A stretch of 29,323 bases of DNA from the NCBI GenBank assembly GCA_905206345.1, contig CAJLGW010000010.1, forward strand, positions 1 through 29,323, read 5' to 3'. Shown here one piece after another: positions 23,473-29,323 of this stretch. The DNA is from an uncultured Sutterella sp. GTDB lineage: Bacteria > Pseudomonadota > Gammaproteobacteria > Burkholderiales > Burkholderiaceae_F. The position numbers and the translations under genes are program-made. Positions within the stretch are counted from its first letter, which is position 1; each line of letters starts with the position of its first letter. The notes below the pieces were generated by a model. That model was not told the DNA's origin. It saw nothing but the letters and a program-made list of their open reading frames with translations, and searched no databases.

Positions 23473-24606
23473 TTAATTTTCTTTCACCAAGAACGTTGCA
23501 CGAGCTTTTTGTTCTGCTAAGCGCTCAGCTCGACGCGTTTTGTCTTTAATGTTGCCTGCCAATTGACCGCAAGCGGCATCAATATCATCGCCACGCGTCT
23601 TACGAATCGTCGTGACAATGCCCTGCCCCATCAAGTAGTCTTGGAAAGCCTTCACATCCTTAGCATCAGGCTTTTTCAAGTCACTATCTGGGAACGGATT
23701 AAAGGGAATCAGGTTGAACTTACAAGAAACCCCGCGAACCAACTTTGCCAATTGCTTAGCGTGCATCAATTGGTCATTCACGCCACCCAACATGATGTAT
23801 TCAAACGTGATGTAGTCGCGCGGTGCGTATTGCAAATAGCGCTTACAAGCTGCCATCAAATCGGCCAACGGGTGCTTACGATTAATGGGCATAATCATGT
23901 CACGCAATTCATCCGTGGGCGCATGCAAAGACACGGCCAATGCCACGGGCACCGCTTGCGCAAGCTTATCCATTTGAAGCGTTAAACCGCAGGTCGAAAC
24001 CGTCACGCGACGGCGACTTAAACCGTAACCATTGTCATCGAGCATGAGCTTTAAGGCAATGATAACGTTATCCAAATTCTGTAACGGCTCACCCATCCCC
24101 ATCAACACAACGTTACTGATGATACGATCGGCGGGATCGGTGATACCGGCATCGGCACGAAGCGTTTTTTCAGCGTGCCAGAGCTGACCGATAATTTCGG
24201 CAGCAGTTAAATTTCTGTTAAACCCTTGCTTACCCGTCGAACAGAATAAGCAACCCATGGCGCAACCGGCTTGCGTGGAAATACACAACGTACCGCGGTC
24301 GTCTTCTGGGATAAAAACTGTTTCAACGGCGTTGCCGTTACCCAAATCAAAAAGCCACTTGCGAGTACCGTCCGTACTCACCTTGTCCCAAATCGGTTTC
24401 GGCGCACGAATCTCACATTCGTTTAACAACTTTGCACGGAAACTTTTGGCTAAATCGGTCATGTTTTCGATCTCGCCTTCGCAGTGGCGATGGATCCAAC
24501 GCAAAAGCTGAATGGCGCGAAAACGCTTCTCACCCAAGCTCTCGCAATAGGCGATCAAACCTTCACGATCCATGTTTAAAAGATTGACTCGATTAGCGGT
24601 ATCCAT
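23473..24606 (-). CDS. rlmN: Dual-specificity 23S rRNA / tRNA adenine C2 methyltransferase RlmN
   Basis: RlmN is a radical-SAM enzyme that methylates A2503 of 23S rRNA and A37 of some tRNAs. The 377-residue protein has the radical-SAM cluster motif C115-x3-C119-x2-C122 in QAGCAMGCLFCSTG. The second catalytic cysteine lies in DDIDAACGQL near the C-terminus. LMGMGEPLQNLDNV and VSLHAPTDELRD are also family hallmarks. The ATG at 24606 lacks a clear Shine-Dalgarno sequence and lies 36 bases past a strong ndk terminator, so it may have its own weak promoter or depend on readthrough. Confidence 0.98.
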   Translation of the reverse strand: MDTANRVNLLNMDREGLIAYCESLGEKRFRAIQLLRWIHRHCEGEIENMTDLAKSFRAKLLNECEIRAPKPIWDKVSTDGTRKWLFDLGNGNAVETVFIPEDDRGTLCISTQAGCAMGCLFCSTGKQGFNRNLTAAEIIGQLWHAEKTLRADAGITDPADRIISNVVLMGMGEPLQNLDNVIIALKLMLDDNGYGLSRRRVTVSTCGLTLQMDKLAQAVPVALAVSLHAPTDELRDMIMPINRKHPLADLMAACKRYLQYAPRDYITFEYIMLGGVNDQLMHAKQLAKLVRGVSCKFNLIPFNPFPDSDLKKPDAKDVKAFQDYLMGQGIVTTIRKTRGDDIDAACGQLAGNIKDKTRRAERLAEQKARATFLVKEN

Positions 24607-24639
24607 AGGACAAAAACTTGAAAAAATGGGGTTAAATAA

Positions 24640-24669
24640 AAACGCAAAAAGTTCGAGAAAGTCTCGAAC
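24640..24669 (-). terminator. Second, stronger terminator after ndk
   Basis: A perfect 8-bp stem (GTTCGAGA at 24651-24658, TCTCGAAC at 24662-24669) with a 3-base loop, followed on the minus strand by TTTTTGCGTTTTT. Confidence 0.88.
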
Positions 24670-24683
24670 CCGAAATCAACTCA

Positions 24684-24723
24684 AAGAAAGCGTCACCGCC
24701 TCAGTGCGAGACGGCGACACTTT
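24684..24723 (-). terminator. First hairpin after ndk
   Basis: On the minus strand AAAGTGTC plus GCC pairs with GGC plus GACGCTTT across a 12-base loop, with one GU pair and a 3-base bulge, and is followed by CTTTG. It is weaker than the hairpin 20 bases further on. Together they form a tandem terminator. Confidence 0.55.
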
Positions 24724-24740
24724 AACCATTTAGATGCGAA

Positions 24741-25193
24741 TTACTTACCGCAGCAGCAACCGCAGCACTTGCGTTCGCAGATTGCCAACGTCGGGAAGAA
24801 GTAAGCAATTTCAACGGCAGCCGTTTCAGGAGCGTCAGAGCCGTGAACAGCGTTAGCGTCGATGCTTTCAGCGAAGTCAGCGCGGATCGTACCGGCTTCA
24901 GCCTTCTTCGGGTCGGTAGCGCCCATCAATTCACGGTTCTTGAGGATGGCACCTTCGCCTTCCAACACTTGAATCATAACGGGACCAGAGGTCATGAAAG
25001 CAACCAAGTCCTTGAAGAAGGGACGTTCTTTGTGAACGGCGTAGAAGCCTTCGGCTTCGGCTTGAGAGAGTTGACGCATTTGAGCGGCAACAATCTTCAA
25101 ACCAGCGTTTTCAAAACGCGTGTAGATTTGACCGATCACGTTCTTAGCAACTGCATCAGGTTTGATGATAGAAAGGGTGCGTTCGATAGCCAT
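24741..25193 (-). CDS. ndk: Nucleoside diphosphate kinase with a cysteine-rich C-terminal tail
   Basis: Ndk moves the terminal phosphate between NTPs and NDPs through a phosphohistidine. The catalytic H117 lies in NAVHGSDAPE, and K11 (IIKPDAV), Y51, R87 and N114 are conserved. The length is 150 residues from the ATG at 25193, which has GGGGGA 7 bases upstream; a frame extension to 25208 is not needed. The normal body ends near AYFF (130-133). After it comes an unusual tail, PTLAICERKCCGCCCGK, with six cysteines in the last 12 residues. The nucleotide sequence reads these codons cleanly as TGC, so this is not a frame error. It could bind metal or be redox active. Codon use is that of a highly expressed gene. 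Confidence 0.97.
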   Translation of the reverse strand: MAIERTLSIIKPDAVAKNVIGQIYTRFENAGLKIVAAQMRQLSQAEAEGFYAVHKERPFFKDLVAFMTSGPVMIQVLEGEGAILKNRELMGATDPKKAEAGTIRADFAESIDANAVHGSDAPETAAVEIAYFFPTLAICERKCCGCCCGK

Positions 25194-25420
25194 TGGTATA
25201 TCCCCCAAATAGTTAATAAAAGTTGATGATAATCCTCAAAGCAAAAGGCTCTTAGGATCATCAGAAATTTCTCGAATCGTCAAGGGATTGCCCCCTTGCG
25301 TTCAGTCAGTTGGATTTTAGCAGAAAGCAACGCCCAGCTCAGGCAAAAATTATTACCAAAATCAACAAAAACTTGAAAAAATCGGCTCAGTGTTTTTCTG
25401 CTTTGAACCGATCGTAATTT
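25194..25420 (-). promoter_or_regulatory. Structured upstream region of ndk
   Basis: This region holds an extended -10 candidate, TGCTAAAAT on the minus strand (25322-25314), about 120 bases before the ndk ATG. Between it and the gene lie three inverted repeats: CAAGGG/CCCTTG at 25281-25298, the palindrome AGAAATTTCT at 25263-25272, and GATGA...TCCT with AGGATCATC at 25225-25262. A TTGACG also occurs near 25280, but without a good -10 partner. I cannot assign a regulator. Confidence 0.4.
25376..25412 (-). terminator. Terminator of the araC-type pseudogene
   Basis: On the minus strand ATCGGTTCA pairs with TGAGCCGAT (one GU pair) and is followed by TTTTTTC. It lies directly after the end of the interrupted reading frame at 25421, which supports that frame as the original gene end. 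Confidence 0.8.
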
Positions 25421-25929
25421 TTACCGTCTCAATAATTCCTCTTCAGTCAGAATTTGGAGGTTTGTGCATTGCGTTTTGGTACTTCGCCCGGGCGTTTCAC
25501 CAAAGAGCTTTTTGTAGTCGCGGTTAAACTGTTGAGGACTCACGTAGCCCACGGCAAAGGCGGCACTATTGACGTCTCCTTCCCATTTAAGAGAAACTGT
25601 TGCGCTTCATACAAACGCAACCGCTTTTGATACTGCATGGGTGAGAGCGACGTCAGGCGTTTAAATTGCTTGTGATAGGTCGCTGGCGCCATATTCGCCA
25701 CTTGCGTCAACTGTTCAATCGTGATAGGTTCTGTGAAATTGTCTCTTAACCATCGAATCGACTGCCGAATTCGTTGCCCGGCAGCACTTGGTGCATAAAG
25801 GGCTCGCAAAGACTCACTGCCGGCTCCTGAGAGCGCCAAATAATCAAATTGGAGGCCCATTTTTACAAGGCTGTCAATTAACTTCATCAATGTCATTCCA
25901 TGGTCTTTGCCATGAATGTTCAACAACAC
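25421..25929 (-). pseudogene. AraC-family transcription regulator, 5'-truncated and frameshifted
   Basis: The first frame (25929 to 25540) encodes a short remnant of the N-terminal part, then the first helix-turn-helix of an AraC/XylS DNA-binding domain: QSIRWLRDNFTEPITIEQL, then PATYHKQFKRLTSLSPMQYQ. It breaks after LLNGKE. The second helix-turn-helix continues in the neighbouring frame from about 25575: DVNSAAFAVGYVSPQQFNRD, then YKKLFGETPG. That frame ends at 25421 just before a terminator. One lost base near 25574-25580 (GGGAAGGAGACGTC) explains the break. The first frame begins only about 55 residues before the DNA-binding domain, so most of the regulatory domain (usually 150 or more residues) is also gone. 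A sequencing error could explain the frameshift but not the missing N-terminus. Confidence 0.88.
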
Positions 25930-26013
25930 TGAAATCTCATTTCATTTTAGCTTTTTCCTTGTCCATTCCACTTTAATTCTTGTCAAAAACTACCGGTTGC
26001 AAACACTGAAATT

Positions 26014-26051
26014 AAAAAATCGGCCCAAAGCCCCAAAGGCCTCAGACCGAT
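26014..26051 (-). terminator. Terminator of the subtilase gene
   Basis: On the minus strand ATCGGTC pairs with GGCCGAT (one GU pair), with partial pairing inside the loop (AGGCC with GGCT), and is followed by TTTTTTAAT. It lies 24 bases past the gene stop. Confidence 0.75.
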
Positions 26052-26074
26052 TTCTTGTTAGTAAAGTTTAAAGA

Positions 26075-28297
26075 TTACTTTAAGTGCATCGTCACCGTTA
26101 ATACGTCATCATCAACCGTGATTTGAGCATCCTTAAATAACGTCTTATCGTAAGCAACGTTCAACTTATCCGTGCCCGTCAATTCGTCATCGACTGTCAC
26201 TCGATAAGTCACGACACCGTCTTGGGAGACAAGCTTCACCGTGGCTTTATTAAGCCCCGTGACCTTCAAAGTTGCGTTACCGTTAACCGACAAATTCTTC
26301 ACAGAAATGTCAGGTGCGGCAAGTGCCAACGTAGCACCCTGTTGCAACACGATACTGGCGTCATCGCGATCCTTATCAGTGCCCAAAGCTTGCGTCGTCA
26401 CACGACCGTCTTGACCGGCCTTCGTAACTTCAATGCTCTTATGCAATTGAAGCGTTGCACCCTTTTGAACGTCAACCACACCAGAACCGAAGGATTCCGT
26501 CAAACCTGCCAACGTGCCGCCTACAACGCTCGTGCCACCCGTGTAAGTATTCACGGCTGTCAACGTTAACGTGCCCGTACCGCGTTTGACTAACTTACCG
26601 ACGTTACCTTGTGCGACACGATCGGCGATAGCGGCAAAGCGTTTTTCCTTGTACTCAAGTTCCCAAGCTTCATGATCGGTCAACTTTTCCTTGGCCTTTA
26701 ATTCAGCTACACGCTTTTGGTTCTTCTTGAGGTACTTAGCGTCTTCTTTGCCGCGAGCTTGGATGGCTTGATCGCCAATGACGTTATGCCATTCATCATC
26801 ACGATTCATGGTCACGTCAAAGGTTCCGAAGAATTGGCCCGGCCCATAGATGGCCTTGCCCAAATCGATGATACCCCAGCCGTAATCTTCATCAGGCACA
26901 TACGGGTCGATCTTGTCACCGTCACTGCCACGGATGGCTTCACCGATGCCATTGTCCGTACGGTTAGCCGTCGTAAAGAGGACGTTACGCACTTGCGTGG
27001 GCGTCATGTAGTCGCCAAAGCGTTGTTGCAAGACACCGAAGGAGCCTGCGATGTGCGGAGCCGCGTTAGAGGTGCCGCCTGCAACCTTCAAGAAGGCTTC
27101 ACCCGTCTTATTGTTAACGGCAGCGTTCCAAGCATCGGTCGGAGAGGTCACACCCCACCACTTGGCAATACCGGCATGGTTATGACCGCCTGTGCCATAG
27201 TTCGTATCATCCTTCGTATTCACATCACCGTAGATGATGTAAGAACCGTCTTTAGGATTGCGTTGAACGGAACCGGCAGCAATCCAATTATTTTCTGCTT
27301 CCGGGTTATAGAACGGATAGATGGCGCGGTAGTACGGGTTTTGGAAACGGCGATTACCGTTCGTGAAAATTTGAATCAAGTCATACTTCTTTGCGACTTC
27401 CCAAGCAGCATCCATGAAGTTCTTGCCACCGTTGGCCTTGGCATCGGCTTTAAAGAGGAAGTATTCAGAAACGGAGTTCGTCGTATCATAGTCCGTACGT
27501 TTTTTGTTGTCAGCGACTTCTTCACCATAGGTACCGATTTGGCCCACATCAAAGTGATGATTCTTATCAACGATACGAACGTTCGTACCCCAAGAGTTAT
27601 TGATTACCTTCGTGCCGCTCTTGGCCACCGCTTCCCAAGCCGCTAAGAAATAGCCGTAGTCTTGGAAGGGACCGTAGTTCATGTTGTCATTACCGCCCGT
27701 GCTGCTTGCCACCACCTTAGCGGCCCATGCCACGCCGTGAGATTCTTGACCGTTACGGTTGCCGGCTGCCACGCCCGTCACGTGCGTACCGTGCGAGTCG
27801 CTATGACCTAAAACAAAGTGACCGGGGATGGAGAACTTTTCACCCTTCTTATAACCACCAAAACGATTCTTGGCTTCACCGGTTTGCCCCATGTAGGCAA
27901 AGGGATAGCGCGTACCGTCTTTGGAATAAACGCCCTTAGTCGTCACAGCGCGAATACGGTCGCCCGCCAATTCCGGATGCGATAAAAGAATGCCGGAGTC
28001 ATTGATACCAATGATCACACCCTTACCCGTATAACCTTCAGCGTAGGCCGTCGAGGCATTGATCAATTCCATGCCGTGGTCTTTATAGTATTCGGGCGTT
28101 TCCCACGAAGAGATGTTGCCGACTTTGCCGGGTTCTACGTAGGCCGCGGCAGCTGCGACCGATGAAAAAAGAGCCGTAGCGACAACAGCGACAATGGCAG
28201 CTTTCTTAGAACTCTTAACGTGAGATTTTTGAACTTCGTTTGTCACAACGAAACAACGACGAACGTCATTCCAAACAGTTTTAAAGGTGCGATTCAT
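26075..28297 (-). CDS. Secreted S8 subtilisin-like protease with autotransporter-type signal, no visible beta-barrel
   Basis: The 740-residue protein starts with an extended signal peptide region (ESPR), MNRTFKTVWNDVRRCFVV, then a hydrophobic core at 33-51 and likely cleavage after the Ala run near 52. The subtilase domain has the catalytic triad D100 (INDSG), H169 (SHGTHVTG) and S410 (GGTSNAAPHIAG), with oxyanion N313. A charged helical linker (about 515-560) leads to a passenger-associated repeat, GTGTLTLTAVNTYTGGTSV, at 572-590. It then ends in beta-strand-like sequence (VLTVTMHLK). Autotransporter proteases of this kind normally continue with a barrel of about 250-300 residues, which is missing. 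A terminator follows the stop, so the gene may be complete in this form. GAGG precedes the ATG. The substrate is unknown. Confidence 0.88.
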   Translation of the reverse strand: MNRTFKTVWNDVRRCFVVTNEVQKSHVKSSKKAAIVAVVATALFSSVAAAAAYVEPGKVGNISSWETPEYYKDHGMELINASTAYAEGYTGKGVIIGINDSGILLSHPELAGDRIRAVTTKGVYSKDGTRYPFAYMGQTGEAKNRFGGYKKGEKFSIPGHFVLGHSDSHGTHVTGVAAGNRNGQESHGVAWAAKVVASSTGGNDNMNYGPFQDYGYFLAAWEAVAKSGTKVINNSWGTNVRIVDKNHHFDVGQIGTYGEEVADNKKRTDYDTTNSVSEYFLFKADAKANGGKNFMDAAWEVAKKYDLIQIFTNGNRRFQNPYYRAIYPFYNPEAENNWIAAGSVQRNPKDGSYIIYGDVNTKDDTNYGTGGHNHAGIAKWWGVTSPTDAWNAAVNNKTGEAFLKVAGGTSNAAPHIAGSFGVLQQRFGDYMTPTQVRNVLFTTANRTDNGIGEAIRGSDGDKIDPYVPDEDYGWGIIDLGKAIYGPGQFFGTFDVTMNRDDEWHNVIGDQAIQARGKEDAKYLKKNQKRVAELKAKEKLTDHEAWELEYKEKRFAAIADRVAQGNVGKLVKRGTGTLTLTAVNTYTGGTSVVGGTLAGLTESFGSGVVDVQKGATLQLHKSIEVTKAGQDGRVTTQALGTDKDRDDASIVLQQGATLALAAPDISVKNLSVNGNATLKVTGLNKATVKLVSQDGVVTYRVTVDDELTGTDKLNVAYDKTLFKDAQITVDDDVLTVTMHLK

Positions 28298-28323
28298 ATT
28301 GACCTCAATTAAAAAAATTAACC

Positions 28324-28338
28324 GTGATTTTTGATCAC
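28324..28338. promoter_or_regulatory. Inverted repeat upstream of the subtilase gene (candidate operator)
   Basis: GTGAT-TTTTG-ATCAC is a perfect 5-bp inverted repeat with a 5-base spacer. It lies about 30 bases upstream of the start codon and downstream of a -10-like TATAGT (28352-28347, minus). It resembles CRP/FNR-type half-sites, but the spacing fits neither consensus. The rest of the 178-base gap to the TatD gene is AT-rich with no clear signal. Confidence 0.3.
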
Positions 28339-28475
28339 ATCTGTCACTATAAACGCAAAGATATCTAGGTAGTTTTGACTAGTATCAGACTTTTGAGAAA
28401 ATCAGGGAAAGTCCCGATTCATTAACAAATTCAAGTGTTTCAAAAGAATTCCAAATTGAAACAAAATTTGAGAAT

Positions 28476-29267
28476 TCACCCCTTAAGTAGAACTTGCACT
28501 TTTGGAAAGAGATTCAGGGTATTTTGGAGAATTTGATGCTCTAACGCTTCTCTATCTTCTTGACGAACGATTGCCAACTCTTGGAGATATTGTTCTAGGT
28601 AAGAAGGCTCTGACGCCCCTTTTGCATTAAATGCCGGTGGCATATCGGGCGTATCGGTTTCCAGCAACAAAGACTCAATTGGCAGGTGAATCGCTGCCTG
28701 ACGAACCCGTTTGCTCCCTGCGTAAGTCAGTGCCCCACCAAACCCCATCTTGTAGCCAAGTTTCGCCAAATTCTTTGCTTCATCCAAAGAACCCGCAAAC
28801 GCATGAAGAGCCACCTTAACATCAGGAAAGTCTTTGAGGATATCAACAACTCTAAATAATGCACGACGAGAATGCACCGAAACGGGCAAATGATACTTTT
28901 GTGCCAATTGCAGTTGAGCTTTGAAAAAACGTTCTTGTCGATCGTTATCGGGTTCTTCCATGTAACGATCAAGTCCGATTTCACCGACAGCGACCAAGTG
29001 TGAATCGTTTTGATGGAGCTCTAAAAATAGCGATAAAGTCTCAAGATCTTCGTCTTTGGCTTCATGTATGAAAAGCGGATGAATACCAACGGCATAGCCC
29101 CAACCGATTGCGTGGGCGGTCTCACGAACTTTTTCGAAATCCCCCACACTTCCCGTGGTGATAATGCCACACACCACACCCGAGGCACGGGCACGCTCTA
29201 ACAACACGTTCATGTCGTCGCCCGTATCCACAAGGCCAAAATGGGAGTGAGTGTCGATGAGCATCAT
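28476..29267 (-). CDS. TatD family metal-dependent hydrolase (putative DNase)
   Basis: A TIM-barrel amidohydrolase-fold protein of the TatD family, whose members act as 3'-5' or AP-type DNases and in quality control. Metal ligands are visible in DTHSHF (HxH near the N-terminus), VGEIGLD, VSVHSRRA, LHAFAGS and LLLETDTPDMPP. About 263 residues, normal for the family. The frame is open from a TTG at 29297 and has ATGs at 29291, 29267 and 29264. I chose 29267 because family members begin with MLIDTH-like sequence; no start has a good ribosome site. Its specific activity (YcfH, TatD or YjjV type) cannot be assigned. The remaining 56 bases to the window edge show nothing clear. Confidence 0.9.
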   Translation of the reverse strand: MMLIDTHSHFGLVDTGDDMNVLLERARASGVVCGIITTGSVGDFEKVRETAHAIGWGYAVGIHPLFIHEAKDEDLETLSLFLELHQNDSHLVAVGEIGLDRYMEEPDNDRQERFFKAQLQLAQKYHLPVSVHSRRALFRVVDILKDFPDVKVALHAFAGSLDEAKNLAKLGYKMGFGGALTYAGSKRVRQAAIHLPIESLLLETDTPDMPPAFNAKGASEPSYLEQYLQELAIVRQEDREALEHQILQNTLNLFPKVQVLLKG

Positions 29268-29323
29268 TAACCCAGATTTTCCAATAGACATTGGCAAAGG
29301 ATTTAATGTATCATTTTCTAATG

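Noticed and set aside
25224..25237. TTGAT-GATA-ATCCT as an FNR box in the ndk leader
   Set aside because: Only eight of ten positions fit, and it lies about 40 bases before the start codon, inside the likely leader and part of a different inverted repeat.
26717..27646. 309-codon open frame antisense to the subtilase gene
   Set aside because: The subtilase frame has the full catalytic triad; the antisense frame has no supporting feature.
1..29323. CRISPR arrays, tRNA or rRNA genes, insertion sequences, integrases, toxin-antitoxin or phage-defence genes
   Set aside because: Looked for along both strands; no regularly spaced repeats, no cloverleaf-like genes, and no transposase or integrase motifs in any plausible frame.

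Overview
The window looks like chromosomal DNA of a betaproteobacterium. The minus strand carries the familiar order ndk, rlmN, ispG, hisS, yfgM, bamB, der, hfq, hflX ... hflK, hflC, DUF2065, purA, phosphoribosyltransferase. The moderate GC, the strong preference for CAA over CAG in the core genes, and an ESPR-type autotransporter-like protease together suggest a gut Sutterellaceae-like organism (Sutterella, Parasutterella or a relative). That placement is inference; no rRNA gene is present.

Layout. 1-3664: possible start of a gene leaving the window, then smc (minus). 3835-4554: TRIC/UPF0126 membrane protein (minus). 4697-5116: queF (plus) with a UUCG-loop terminator. 5233-5992: a small island with foreign codon use, holding a VOC/glyoxalase-fold gene and a broken UvrA-like ATPase fragment. 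6126-9307 and on to 10734: phosphoribosyltransferase, purA, DUF2065, hflC and hflK (minus), with an internal terminator and purA's own promoter. 10735-16185: a 5.4-kb block separating hflK from hflX. It contains yjiH-yjiG and an M20 peptidase on plus, and a three-gene ABC importer on minus that follows hflX with overlap. 16169-24606: hflX, hfq, der, bamB, yfgM, hisS, ispG and rlmN, largely a tight minus-strand operon. 24741-25193: ndk with its own leader and terminators. 25421-25929: AraC-family pseudogene (5' truncated and frameshifted). 26075-28297: secreted subtilase with an autotransporter-type signal but no visible beta-barrel. 28476 to about 29267: TatD-family hydrolase.

How the genes work together. 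Most of the window is housekeeping: chromosome organisation (SMC), queuosine (QueF), purines (PurA, phosphoribosyltransferase, Ndk), membrane protein quality control (HflKC), RNA regulation and ribosome GTPases (Hfq, HflX, Der), outer membrane assembly (BamB, YfgM), isoprenoids (IspG) and translation (HisS, RlmN). The accessory content is nutritional and secreted. The yjiHG/M20 set has the codon use of highly expressed genes and resembles the E. coli yjiH-yjiG-iadA grouping with a different peptidase, so it may be a major peptide or amino-acid salvage route. The ABC importer substrate is unknown. The least expected items are the cysteine-rich tail on Ndk, the yjiHG-M20 module with its leader ORF and FNR-like box, the barrel-less autotransporter-like protease, and the decaying VOC/UvrA island.

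I saw no rRNA, tRNA, CRISPR array, insertion sequence or replication origin.
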